NCBI GenBank assembly: GCA_001936135.1
Contig: CP012814.1
Span: 1,364,001 to 1,428,000 of the forward strand
Direction of reading: 5' to 3'
DNA: 64,000 nucleotides
Source of the DNA: Saccharomycopsis fibuligera x Saccharomycopsis cf. fibuligera
Taxonomy: Eukaryota > Ascomycota > Saccharomycetes > Ascoideales > Saccharomycopsidaceae
The notes below the pieces were generated by a model. That model was not told the origin of the DNA and did no database searches. It saw only the letters and a list, made by a program, of their open reading frames with translations. How positions within the stretch are numbered: the stretch's first letter is position 1; each line of letters begins with the position of its first letter. Positions 1 through 10,036 of this stretch are shown piece after piece. A program made the translations under genes and the position numbers.

Positions 1-380
1 GTAAAGCTCGGCCAAGTTGGGCACCGATTGAATAAACTCGTGAAAGTTGAAAAAATTGTCATTATTGGCAGTGGCAGCACCAGCACCAGCACCAGCACCA
101 CTATTATTAACCAAATGCACCCGATTTTGCGGAAACTCAAAGTACCGCGCATTCCCAATATTCAAGACCCTCAACTGTGGCCCAACATGGGACAAGATTT
201 TCATCAACCCGGTGAATGTCAATGTGGTGCCAAACAAGTCGAGCGCTGCTAAGCTGCCGAACTGGTGGGCGAGGAGCGAGTGACTAGTAGGGCTGTCTAG
301 CAGTAGTGGCGTCTGGCTGTTTGCGTCGTTGGAATCGTCTTGTCTGAGTGTGAGTTTTTCCAACTTTGCTGAAACTAAGC

Positions 381-413
<33 letters not shown>

Positions 414-2172
414 GATCCTGCCGATGGTGCAAAAAATGTTGAATCGTCAACCCGTGGTTATTTTCCAAGTGCAATTCTGTCAATTTTGGAAGTTTGAAAA
501 TTCCCTTGAATGTGCTTGCGTGCTCGTGGCTCACTCTGCTGTCTAACAGCTGCTGCTGCTGCTGCTGCTGCTGCAACTCGTCAACCTCCTCTGCGCTCTT
601 GATGATGTTCTTGAAATTGAACCCCACAATCACCAATTTCTCCAAATTCGGCACGCGGCTATACTTGAAGATGTTGTTGAACGGGATCTTTTTTTGCGAG
701 TACTGTAGTTTTCTGTTGCCGATTAATGTCAAGCTTTTCAAGTTTTGGTAAAAGAACGCCTGGCCATGAGTGCTGCTGCTGCTGCTGCTGCTGCTGCAAC
801 AAAGCTGGTAAAAGTCAAGCACCTTCAGCTTATAAAAGTCCTTCAACTCAATGCACATGTCAGCCTGGTTGTTGTGGCCGTTGATGAAGACGAGTTTCAA
901 GTGTCTGAGTCTCGGCAAGCAGTGGAGGAGCTTCTCTTCTAGGAACGGAGTAGTAGCGATGGACAAGTTTAGGTCTTGTATTGCCAGTATTGCACTGCTG
1001 CTGGTGCTGCTGCTGTCGTTGTTGTTGGCTGTGGCACACTCGAGCATCTCGACAAACTGAAACAAGTCCAACTCAAACAAATTCAACGAAACTTGGCTCA
1101 CTCGGAGCCGCAACTCATTGCTGACCAACTTGCGAACCACGTACCGCTCATTGCCCGCGGCGATCTTGGCAATCTTCAAGTCCTGGATGCTCTTCAAACG
1201 GCTGTTTTGCTTTGCGTGCTTGATGAAGGCGAGAAAGTGGTTGAATGTCCGCGCGACTAGTGGGGTCTGAGCGAACGTGAAGCGCTGGTAGAATGTGGAG
1301 ATTTGCGACAAGGTGCGGTGCCAGAGCTTGGAAACGAGAAAGAAAACACCAATGATTTGGGAGTGGTGAAAGTGAGAGAATATGAGGGTGACTATCTCTA
1401 TAGGGAATCTCTGGACTGGGTCAGCGGATTTGCGCTTGGAGTGCCTGCTGTGGATTTCTCTGATTATTGGGTTTTGAAAAGTGGCTCTGGCTCTGATCTT
1501 CTGAGGCAGAGCTGCTGCTGGCAGAGCTGCTGCTGCTGCTGCTGGCAGTTGCCGCTGCTGTTTTTTGGAAGGAACTGCTGGCAGTAGTATAGAGTCAATG
1601 GTGGTGCCAGTTCTTTTCCTCTCGCCAGGCTTTTGCTGCTGCTGCTTTTGCTGCTGCTCGAGTTTCAACTCAACCAGGCGCTGCAGCCTGACCAACTGCT
1701 CAATGAGCCCCTCGGCAACCTTGATATTCTTCTCCCTGGCTGCCCGCTGCACCGTTGCCAAACCGTTTGTGTAGACCTGGTGCGCCTTGGAGTAATTCTT
1801 GGTCATTTCCAATATCGATCCGCAGCGAAGGTATCCCTTGGCGCCAAACGGCTGCGATTTGACGATTTGTTTCGCGTCGTGGTACGCTTTGCTCACGTTG
1901 TTTGTCTTGAGGTACGCCTTGAGCCGCAAGTCGTACGCCGTGGCCAACTTGGGATGCACTAGCAGTGGCTGTTGTTGTTGTTGGCTGCTGCTGCTGCTTC
2001 CGCCAGTGGCCGGCACAGCAGTGAGGCCCATTTTGAGTCTCGCATCTTTGATTTGGGTTTCCGAGCAGTTTTGCAAAACGTCGAGGAGCAAAGATAGCTG
2101 GGCAATGGCGAGCTCGTAGTTTTTCTGCTTGAGGGAAGTGACGCACTGGGCAAGCTGCTGGTCAGGGTCCAT
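1..2172 (-). CDS. DIA2: Dia2/Pof3-type F-box protein with TPR and LRR regions (3' end off window)
   Basis: The frame is open from an ATG at 2172 to the left edge (724 codons, no stop), so the C-terminus is missing. The order of parts is TPR-like helices (about residues 5-130, with a segment like AYHDAKQIVKSQPFGAKGYL), a Gln/Ala/Ser-rich linker, an F-box near residues 248-295 (DPVQRFPIEIVTLIFSHF), then leucine-rich repeats to the edge. This TPR/F-box/LRR order is that of S. cerevisiae Dia2 and S. pombe Pof3. These are SCF substrate receptors that act at replication forks, including removal of the CMG helicase. CAG, AGC and AAC runs encode Gln, Ser and Asn tracts. The ATG follows a TATA-rich stretch at 2203-2250. 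The family call rests on architecture. Confidence 0.8.
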
Positions 2173-2202
2173 CCTTGGTTGCCACAACCAATCTGGTGTG
2201 TG

Positions 2203-2250
2203 TATATAGAATATATATTTACATACATATATATATTTATATAATTTTTC
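2203..2250 (-). promoter_or_regulatory. TATA-rich promoter segment of the DIA2-like gene
   Basis: An uninterrupted series of TATA-like motifs lies 30-80 bp upstream of the ATG at 2172 on the minus strand. It sits in the 285-bp gap between this start and the 3' end of the elongase gene. Function is inferred from position only. Confidence 0.4.
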
Positions 2251-2457
2251 TATATTTTGACACGCGAAAACCGATCGCGATGCAAAGACCCGCGCACATG
2301 GCTCCGGCGGACGGACTGGCACTGGACTACACACACTAATGGTAAAATACTAAACTTTTGAAAATCATTCTTTTTTTTTTCTTTTTCTTTTTGGTTATTA
2401 GTTATTAAATGGCGTATGCTAGGTCTATACAGTATATTAAAACAAACAATCAATCAA

Positions 2458-3468
2458 TCATGCTTTACGAGATCTTGACTTTACCGAGGTCTTGACAGTT
2501 TCAGCACCAGTGGCCTTGCCAGCAGCAGCAGCATCTGGAGCAGCAGCATCTGGAGCAGCATCTGGAGCAGCAGCAGCAGCAGCAGCAGACTTGCTGCTGG
2601 CGACCTTCTTTGGCTTGGAGTAGGAGTGGATGTAGAAGCTGATAAACAAGACCAAGTAGCTGCCCAAGATGGCGGCGCCGTAAAAGCCAGCGACTTGGGT
2701 GCCGTGGCAAGTGCCGTAGTGGGGCAACCAAGGCCAGAACAAGTCAGCGTAGAACTGGTACAAGGCAAAGTAGACGGCAAACAAGTCCAAGACGAACTGG
2801 GAGATCTGGAACAAGGTGATGTACTTTTTCCACCAGACCCTGATGCCTCTGGCGGAGAGGAAGTAGTAAAAGTACATGATAACGTGGACGGCCAAGTTCA
2901 AGGTGATTGGGACCCACTCGACGGCGGTGTGGCCCTTGAGCTGGGTGTAGCAGAGCAAGGCGGTGGCGCCGTGGTGGTATGTGTGCAAGAACAAGAGCTT
3001 CTTGCGCTTGAGGACAAGGAAGCCGGTGTCGATCAACTCGACAAACTTGATCAAGTAGTTGATGTAGTACAAGATGACCAACTTGTTGGTGTAGGCGTTG
3101 GGGCTGCAGACGCCGTAGTAGAAGCCGTGCTGCCAAACGACAGGGAAGATCTGCTCAAAGATGAGCAACAAGAGGACGAGGGAGGAGGAGGACAAGAGCA
3201 AGTTGTGGATCTGGAAAGGGACGCTGAGCTTGAAGGGGCGGATGTTGAACTTTGCGGCGATGGCTGGGTAGCCAAAGATGACGACGTAGTAGACTAAGAT
3301 GACGGAGATTGCCTTGTACCCGCTGGCGAGGAAGGTCTGGTTGTGGACGAAGCGGAAGTCGGTGGCGGGATAGCCAAAGACGGCGTTGTACAAGTAGTCA
3401 AAGATGGGCCATAGCTTTATGCCGAAGGGGGCCTCAAGAGAGGGCGGGGAGATCTGGAGGAGGGACAT
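2458..3468 (-). CDS. ELO2: Very-long-chain fatty acid elongase, ELO2/FEN1 type
   Basis: 336-aa multi-pass ER membrane protein of the ELO family. It is the condensing enzyme (3-ketoacyl-CoA synthase) that extends acyl chains for sphingolipids. The histidine box [16 protein letters not shown] and the downstream [25 protein letters not shown] are near-identical to the family signature. The tail is basic (KSRSRKA), as in yeast Elo2, and carries an Ala/Pro/Asp repeat (PDAA units) from the GCA/CAG-rich tract at 2517-2590. The frame is open upstream to 3636, but that stretch runs through a (GA)n microsatellite with no family similarity, so I chose the ATG at 3468. Elo2 rather than Elo3 is judged from overall resemblance. 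Confidence 0.92.
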   Translation of the reverse strand: MSLLQISPPSLEAPFGIKLWPIFDYLYNAVFGYPATDFRFVHNQTFLASGYKAISVILVYYVVIFGYPAIAAKFNIRPFKLSVPFQIHNLLLSSSSLVLLLLIFEQIFPVVWQHGFYYGVCSPNAYTNKLVILYYINYLIKFVELIDTGFLVLKRKKLLFLHTYHHGATALLCYTQLKGHTAVEWVPITLNLAVHVIMYFYYFLSARGIRVWWKKYITLFQISQFVLDLFAVYFALYQFYADLFWPWLPHYGTCHGTQVAGFYGAAILGSYLVLFISFYIHSYSKPKKVASSKSAAAAAAAPDAAPDAAAPDAAAAGKATGAETVKTSVKSRSRKA

Positions 3469-3517
3469 GGAGAGGATATTAGATATTAGGGGAGGGGAGG
3501 GGGGAAGGAAATGAGAG

Positions 3518-3545
3518 ATGAAGAGAGAGAGAGAGAGAGAGAGAA
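3518..3545. repeat. (GA)n microsatellite in the ELO2 leader
   Basis: A run of GA dinucleotides sits about 50-77 bp upstream of the chosen ELO2 ATG, inside the likely 5' untranslated region. T-rich tracts follow up to 3680. The rest of the gap 3469-3843 shows no gene. Confidence 0.85.
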
Positions 3546-3843
3546 AGCAAATGCAGAGGTAAAGGAATGAAAAGAAGAGCTTTAAAGGGTTGTTGATAGG
3601 GTGGTAAGAGTGAGTGATGTGGTAAACAAAAGACAAATTTTCATTTTTTTTTTGTTTTTTTTTATTTTTTTTTGTTTGGAAAAGCCGGAAATGAAAATGT
3701 GGTGCGCGGAACTCGTTCCGATTCCAGTTTCAGTGCGTTTAGCAAATTTACAGGATTTCAAAACAAAACAAAAATTTCTATTCAACATCAATAAATAAAT
3801 CAATAAAATATCAACAAATAAATCAATAAAATATCAACAACAC

Positions 3844-5442
3844 CTAGACAAACAGCTGGGCAAACAAGTCGTCGAGACTGCTCACGCCCTTGGCCTGCGC
3901 AATCCCTATCTTGGACTCCTCCATGTCAAAGTACACGTACGCGCTCTTCATGAAGGCCACCCCGAGGTTGATGTGGGTTTCGCCCGTTGTGGCCTCCACC
4001 GCCACCTGGCACAAGCTGGCCCCGTCAGAGTCCTTCTTGACCACCTCGGGGATCAAAATGTCAGAGAACGGCACCTTGATTGTCTTGCTGCCGCTGCCGG
4101 CGCTGCCGCCAAAGCTGAACTCGAGGTCCGCCATTCTCGAGTTGCAAGGAGCCAAGTAGTGTCCGTCGCTTGTGGTTCCGTAGTTGAAGAGCTTGTGCTC
4201 CTTTGGAACGTAGATGTAAGAGGCTCCCGAGTCGATCAACGTTGGTATGCCACTGCCACTGCTGCTGCTGCTCACCACCTTCTTGCCCTCCACGGTGATG
4301 GAGTCGAGCTCGAGCATCATCTTCTTTTCGTTCTTCACCGTGCTAAACATTTGCAAGTTGCCCTCGTACTTGGCCTTGTCGGTCCCGCCAAACAACACCA
4401 GCCCGTACGATCTTCCCAGGACCTTGCCTCCCATGTAGAACGAGTAGGCCTTCTTGCTGATCAACTTGTGTGTCTTCATCGAGTTGAGCAACCCAGCGCT
4501 TGCCAAGGTCGACCCAGCGGCAATAGAGTCTGTCTCGGCCCCAATGCCGTAGTACCCCTTCTCCTGGGTGGTGGCCGTCACGTACCCAAACGCAACGTCG
4601 TTCACCGCGTGGCCGTCCACCGTGAGTGTGTCCTTGGCCCAGCTGCCCTTGGCGTACGAGTTTTGGCCGTCAGTGCCCTTTTCCGCATACATGATGCTGA
4701 AGGACGTTTTCAAGTCCTTGAAGGTTGTTGACTTGGAGGCATCGAAGCGCAACGGGTCGGTGGCAGGGCCCTCTGTGCTCAGGGCAGCCGCTGTTGCTGC
4801 TGTTGCTGATGATGATGATGCGGCGGTTGTAGTGTGAGAAGCTGCGGTGGTGGCTGTTGATTCTTCTTTGGAAGTTCCCTCTTTTTCAGAAGACGACGAC
4901 GACGACGACGACGACGACTCGCCGTTGACCTTGGACGTCTTTGACGAGGACGTCAATGACTTGAAGTTGAAGAGGCCTCTTTTGCTCTTGCTCCCAAAGA
5001 TCCCGCTGACTATGCTGTTCAACTTGTCCTTGGTTGACGATGTGCTGTCGGTGGACTTTGAAGTGGACGATTTTTGCAACGAGCTGCTGCCTGATCCTGA
5101 TCCTGATCCTGACTTGGTGGTGGAGATTGCCGGCACCCACACGTCTGAAGACCCAGTGTCAAGGGTGCCCAAGATCTTTTGCTTGCCCGAGCCAAACTGC
5201 ACCAGCGGCGTGGTGTGGATGAACCCGTTGAAGACCAAGATTGCCTCAACGTACTTGGAGTTTCTCTTCTCGAGCTGGCGCTTTTCAATATGCGGAAGCA
5301 ATGGGTCAGTGTCGTCGCTGCTGGTGCTGCTGTAGCCGGTTGAGTTGAGATTGTCGAGGTCCTCGATATTGGAGTTTTGGTAAATTGGGGCGCTGAGAAC
5401 CACCAACACCTGGAGTAAAACTAGAGCAGAGTTGAATAACAT
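3844..5442 (-). CDS. Secreted aspartyl protease with yapsin-like insertion loop
   Basis: 532-aa pepsin-family (A1) protease. The start is the ATG at 5442, where a signal peptide begins; the frame is open further upstream but looks non-coding. Visible parts are the signal peptide (residues 1-18), Kex2-type KR sites at 54-55 and 59-60, the first catalytic motif DTGSSDVWVP (Asp95) and the second DSGASYIYVP (Asp404). The catalytic Asps are about 310 residues apart because of a Ser/Thr/Lys-rich insertion after the first one, with an internal KR (SKRGLFNF). This resembles the loop at which yapsins are cut into two chains. There is no hydrophobic GPI tail (it ends LFAQLFV), so it is probably soluble like candidapepsins. 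A TATA run lies at 5539-5549. Confidence 0.9.
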   Translation of the reverse strand: MLFNSALVLLQVLVVLSAPIYQNSNIEDLDNLNSTGYSSTSSDDTDPLLPHIEKRQLEKRNSKYVEAILVFNGFIHTTPLVQFGSGKQKILGTLDTGSSDVWVPAISTTKSGSGSGSGSSSLQKSSTSKSTDSTSSTKDKLNSIVSGIFGSKSKRGLFNFKSLTSSSKTSKVNGESSSSSSSSSSEKEGTSKEESTATTAASHTTTAASSSSATAATAAALSTEGPATDPLRFDASKSTTFKDLKTSFSIMYAEKGTDGQNSYAKGSWAKDTLTVDGHAVNDVAFGYVTATTQEKGYYGIGAETDSIAAGSTLASAGLLNSMKTHKLISKKAYSFYMGGKVLGRSYGLVLFGGTDKAKYEGNLQMFSTVKNEKKMMLELDSITVEGKKVVSSSSSGSGIPTLIDSGASYIYVPKEHKLFNYGTTSDGHYLAPCNSRMADLEFSFGGSAGSGSKTIKVPFSDILIPEVVKKDSDGASLCQVAVEATTGETHINLGVAFMKSAYVYFDMEESKIGIAQAKGVSSLDDLFAQLFV

Positions 5443-5538
5443 TTCTTGTATATCAATCGAAGGCTTGTGTTGTGGTGCAATCGGACTGCAATGGATTCTT
5501 TCCAGGACACTAGCCAGGACACAAGCCAGGACACCAGC

Positions 5539-5549
5539 TATATATATAT
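5539..5549 (-). promoter_or_regulatory. TATA element of the aspartyl protease gene
   Basis: A TATATATATA run lies about 100 bp upstream of the protease ATG (5442) on the minus strand. The remainder of the 565-bp gap 5443-6007, up to the phospholipase stop, shows no further gene. Confidence 0.5.
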
Positions 5550-6007
5550 CGCCAAACCACGGACTTGCAACCATGGCGAAATCCATATCCATATCCATAG
5601 CAAAACCGTTGAGCGCTGCACACTGAGTGCTTCAGCAGTAAAACAGCACCAAGCGAAACCGTACTTGTGGCTGGAGCTCTGTGCCAGTAGCCAGCCAGCG
5701 CTGCAAAATACGACAGCGTTTAGCGTACGTGCCAAAACCCCCAGCAGCCTGGTGGTGAAGATGGTGAAGATGGTGAATGCACGACTGCTGCCTTTGCTGT
5801 GGTAGCACTCCTCCTGGCCATTAATACGCTCTCGCTCGGTGCAGACAGAGAGATGCAATGCCCGCGGGCTGAAACACAGTCTGTAGATCTACACAGGCTG
5901 TCGTCCCCCAAAGGACTGCAGCGTGCTACGCTACACACACAAGCGATGGAAACAAAAAAGATGCTACTATGTGATTAAAGATGCTAAACGAAAAAGAAGA
6001 AAACACA

Positions 6008-6882
6008 TCACTCGACAAGAGTCCCGTCCCAGCAGTATCTATCAAAACACCTCTTGCACTGCTCGCTTTGCTCCAACCCCAATCTCTCCTGGGCCCTTCT
6101 GATAACCGCACACCCAACACACGCGGCAAACTCCCCATCGTCAGTCAAGTTTCCCCTGGTGGCGGTCTCAAACCCGTTTCTGATGTGGCCTCGTTTGGCC
6201 TCGTCGCTGAACTTGAACTTGTACGTCGGAGCGTTGGAGTCGTACGAGTACTTTGTGTTTGCAGTGTACACCACCACTGGCGGTGGCGCCGTGCTGCCAC
6301 TGCCACTGCTGCTGCCATTGCCACCACCACCACCACCACCACCACCACTGCGCAACGAGGTCAAGTTGCGGGCATCGCAGCCAAAGAACGCTGGACGGTG
6401 TGTGTAGTTGAGCGCCTGCATGGTTTTGGCCCCCGGCACGTACGGCATGGAGAACCGGTCCCCAACATGCGGCACAAACTGGCGCTCATAAGTATTCGAG
6501 AGCGAGCTTCCCAGCGGCCAAAAGTGAGGCAACTCGGCCCCCATGTCGTACGCAAAGACTATATCCACATGGCGCTCCGGCATGAGCAACGGCACAAGCG
6601 GGATCTTTTGCTGGTCCTCGCCGCCGTCAACAAGGTACAATTTCTCGCTGTTTTGCAAGTTTTTTGAAACCCCATTGTGGATGTTGTGGTGGAACGGGTT
6701 TGGCTCAATCACCGCAACGTGGTCCTTCTTCTTTTCAATCTTGCCAAACACTGCCTTTTGCAAAAAGTAGCTGAGCGGCTTGAAGAACCTCGTGTACGCG
6801 ACCGCTTCGTCCATCACCATGTCGAACAACGACGAAGTCACGCCAATAAGATATCCGGCATTGTCGAGGTTAGTGACGCACT

Positions 6883-6914
<32 letters not shown>

Positions 6915-7987
6915 GCTTGCACGACGACGCTGGAAAAGTTGGTGCCCAAGTACTTCATGTCCACAAACGTGTTCCCGCTTGGGTCCCACGTCCCGAACTC
7001 AAACGGGTTCATTTCGAAAACAGTGCTGTTCTCGTAGGTAATGGTCTTGTCCACCGGCTTCCCGTTCGCCAACATGATGGGCAACGGCATCTCCCCGCTG
7101 TTCAAGAACCCGTCCACGCCGTCGCTGCTGCTACTGCTGCTGCTGCTGCTGCTCCTCAAGCTGGAAAACGTCGAGTTCAAATCGTAGTGGCTCCCCGGAG
7201 GCAACAACTGTCTGGCGAGCGCTCTGGCGTAGAAATCCGTCATCAGGACCTCAAAACCAGCAAGCTTCTTCAGCTTGACCTCTTGCATAATGTCGTGCCA
7301 TGCTCTGAGCGACTTCCCCGAGTGCTTCACTCCATCCACGTAAAAAAACGGATGCTTCATGTTCCAAATCATGCTGTTCAAGTCCTGTGTCGTTGCGTCG
7401 CCGTCGCCGTCGCCGTGGCCGTCGTGATCCGCATTGAGCACGCTGTCAATGCTTGGATACTCCGCCATGGCCAACGACCCCACTAGCCAGCCGCTCCCCG
7501 AAAGCCCAGCAAGATACGTCGACGCTTGCAATAGACCACCAAGGCCATGTTCAAAGGCTCCCTGTGTCCGGTTGTCCAAGGCCGCTAGCTGTCCGGCTCC
7601 CACGAGCATTGCGCGGAAACTACCGCCGCTCGGCGCAAGACCAATGTTGATACTGTTCATGTTGCTGCTGCTGCTGCTGCCAAAGCTGCTGCTGTTGCTG
7701 CCGTTGGGATAGAGAACGCTGTTGATCTCGTCATTGCTCAACTTTGCAGTGTATCTCAAAAACTTTTCCAACGCAACGCTGGCCTTTGCCTGTCTCTTGG
7801 CTAGCCACTGGGTTTCGCCATCGCTTAGCCCAACTGCCGGACGTGAAAGACTTTGCCGGTCTGCGGGACACTCACCGACAACCGGTGCGTATCCCTTTGG
7901 GAGGAGCAGGAGGTGCTTGCTTTTGGCGGTGACTAGCGATAGCTGGCAAAACACTAGCCAGATGAATGTTATTGAGCCAATCATCAT
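6008..7987 (-). CDS. Secreted phospholipase B (lysophospholipase), GC-rich copy
   Basis: 659-aa member of the fungal PLB/cPLA2-like family, which removes acyl chains from phospholipids and lysophospholipids outside the cell. It has a signal peptide at residues 1-21. The oxyanion/Arg motif reads PSGGSFRAML (Arg125) and the nucleophile elbow GLSGSGW (Ser163). The catalytic Asp lies in LVDGGEDQQKIPL. Cys-rich segments close the protein (CVGCAVIRRAQERLG, CKRCFDRYCW). No GPI-anchor tail is present. Serine runs (AGC) and a Gly run (GGC) interrupt the family core and make it longer than its paralogue at 14316-16112. TATA elements lie near 8075-8083. The aldo-keto reductase at 9158 is transcribed divergently. 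Confidence 0.93.
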
Positions 7988-9157
7988 TATTTCTCAAAAT
8001 TATTTTAATGGTGAGAGTTTGAGGCAAGTGAAACAAATGGCCGAAATACACCCATCATGCAAGATTGGCTACACTATATATATACAAATATATATAAATA
8101 TTCAAAGTAATGACGATGGTGAGTAAAGCCAGAGAATGAGGCTAGTGGAAAATGTAAGGCAATTTGTGGTTAATGAAATGCCGCTAAAAGCTTGGGCTCT
8201 GCAAAAATGGGCCAGATATGGGCCAAGTTGGGTACTAAAGTTAGCTAATTGACATATTCTTGGCTATTTTTGGGGCCAGCACTTTAGCGAGGAAAGCTTT
8301 GACACTTGACATTAACGGCATTTTTTTTTCTTGATGTGCTAGTGCGAAAATGGCTGCTGCTCAGTATGAATATTCATCAGCTCGTCAGCTCGCCAGCAGC
8401 AGAGCGTACCGAGCGTACCGAGCGCAGAGTGCTAAGAGCTGCAAGAGCAGTCCTTGATGGTGGGTGGTAGGTAGTCCAGAGAATGTGTGTGTGTGTGTGC
8501 AGACGAGCCGTTTGTCAAAGCTGGAATATTGAGACTTCGCAGCATCTACAGTCCATCCATCCATCCACATCGCCACCAAGTGCTATTTGATCTCGTCCGT
8601 TCGGTTCGCTGTCCAGCGCACGCCAGCCCGCTCGCTGGCGTTTTACTGCTGTTGTTGTCCAATAGCAAAGACGATCTGATCTGCCTACGTCTACGTCCAC
8701 GTCTACGTCACCGCTAGCACTTAGCAAGTAATACAGGCAGTTAAAACAGTTTCTGTATAGTAGCCATGCGACGTCCCGGCTGCTTTGGGTAACTTTGCCC
8801 AACTCAGTGTGTTGCTGCTTGGGTTTGACCCCATTGTCTGCTGATAACAGTGATGGCGATAATGATGACGGAGTATGACAACATTGCGTGCTGTTAAAAA
8901 CACTAACTAGCCCCAGCCACAACTACTACTCTTCGATCGAGGATCGGCACTTTCGCCCGCGCAACTCAAACTATATAAGCAGCGATGGATCCCTCCCTCG
9001 GTTGCTGCTGTTTCTTATCCATTTATTATCTTACTGCTCATTCACTCACTCCATCCATCCATCCACTCCTCACTTATTTTGTTTCCAACCACCTCCCCCT
9101 CCACCACTTACTCCAATTGATAGTTACTCTAGCTTTTAATTTCTTTTGCCATCAATC
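7988..9157. promoter_or_regulatory. Divergent intergenic region between phospholipase B and aldo-keto reductase
   Basis: This 1170-bp stretch has no supportable gene. It contains TATA runs for the phospholipase (about 8075-8098), a TG microsatellite (8485-8499), TCCA repeats (8551-8567 and 9052-9066), a TATATAAG box at 8972-8979 for the reductase, and a pyrimidine-rich leader up to the ATG at 9158. Confidence 0.6.
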
Positions 9158-10036
9158 ATGTCTTCAGCTCCTCTTGTCAAACTCAGCAACGGCAAGTCCA
9201 TCCCCCAGCTCGGATTCGGGGTTTACCTCGTCAGCACTGACGTTGCCACCAACATCACGTACGAAGCTCTCAAGCAAGGATACCGCCACATTGACAGTGC
9301 CGAGGCGTACAATAACGAAGCCGAAGTCGTCAAGGGAATCAAGAAGTGGCTCGACGAAGACCCGCAAAACAACAAGCGTGAAGACGTATGGTACACTACA
9401 AAGATCAAGACCGACAGAGTCACTTACGAAGAGACTGCCAAAAGTATCAAGGAAAGAGTGGCTATTGCTAAAGAACACATTGGCTACATTGACTTGGTCT
9501 TGATCCACTCTCCAAAAACCAACAAGGAAGGCAGATTGGGTGCTTGGAAAGCTTTGCAGGAGTACGTCGAAGAACACCCGGACGACGTCAAGTCCCTTGG
9601 GATTTCCAACTACGGCGTAAAGCACTTGAGAGAGTTGTTCAGTTGGGACGGCTTGAAGATCAAACCCGTAATCAACCAAATCGAGTTGAACCCATGGTTG
9701 ACCCATCCAGATATCGTCACTTTTGGCAAGCAAGCAGGCGTGGCCACCGAAGCTTACTCCCCGTTGACCAGAGGCATCAGAATCAATGACCCAGAAATCG
9801 AATCCTACGCAAAGAAGTACGGCAAAAGCAATGGCCAAATATTGATCAAGTGGTCCTTGCAGAAGGGCTTCATCCCATTGGTCAAGACCGTTAACGTTGA
9901 TAGAGTAAAGGAAAACTTTGATGTGTTTGACTGGGAATTGTCTCTCGAAGACGTGAAGGCCTTGTCTCACGACGACGAATACTGGGTATCGCACCCACAG
10001 TGGGACCCAACCACTTACGAAGACCCAGAAAATTAG
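9158..10036 (+). CDS. Aldo-keto reductase, YJR096W-like (copy 1)
   Basis: 292-aa NADPH-dependent aldo-keto reductase, a cytosolic (beta/alpha)8 barrel that reduces aldehydes and sugars. The catalytic tetrad is visible: Asp46 and Tyr51 in HIDSAEAYNNE, Lys82 in YTTKIK, and His117 in LVLIHSP. The segment KWLDEDPQNNKREDVWYTTK matches the yeast YJR096W branch (putative xylose/arabinose reductase), where KWLNEDPxNxKREE occurs. The substrate cannot be told from sequence. The start is the first true ATG. It shares most of its sequence with the copy at 11599-12480 but uses C/G-ending codons, so the duplication is not recent or the copies have evolved under different composition pressure. Confidence 0.93.
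   Translation: MSSAPLVKLSNGKSIPQLGFGVYLVSTDVATNITYEALKQGYRHIDSAEAYNNEAEVVKGIKKWLDEDPQNNKREDVWYTTKIKTDRVTYEETAKSIKERVAIAKEHIGYIDLVLIHSPKTNKEGRLGAWKALQEYVEEHPDDVKSLGISNYGVKHLRELFSWDGLKIKPVINQIELNPWLTHPDIVTFGKQAGVATEAYSPLTRGIRINDPEIESYAKKYGKSNGQILIKWSLQKGFIPLVKTVNVDRVKENFDVFDWELSLEDVKALSHDDEYWVSHPQWDPTTYEDPEN

Noticed and set aside
2626-3297. 223-codon open frame antisense to the elongase gene
   Set aside because: It is the mirror of a C/G-ending-codon gene; its product is Val/Asp/Gln-rich with no family resemblance, while the opposite strand is a clear ELO protein.
3973-4731. 252-codon frame antisense to the aspartyl protease
   Set aside because: Shadow of the protease reading frame; composition reflects the complementary codons only.
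6677-7486. 269-codon frame antisense to phospholipase B copy 1
   Set aside because: Shadow frame; contains Ala runs that are the complement of the Ser (AGC) runs.
9164-9994. 276-codon open frame antisense to aldo-keto reductase copy 1
   Set aside because: Full-length antisense openness follows from the codon bias of the reductase. No independent signature is seen, and the AT-rich copy 2 lacks it.
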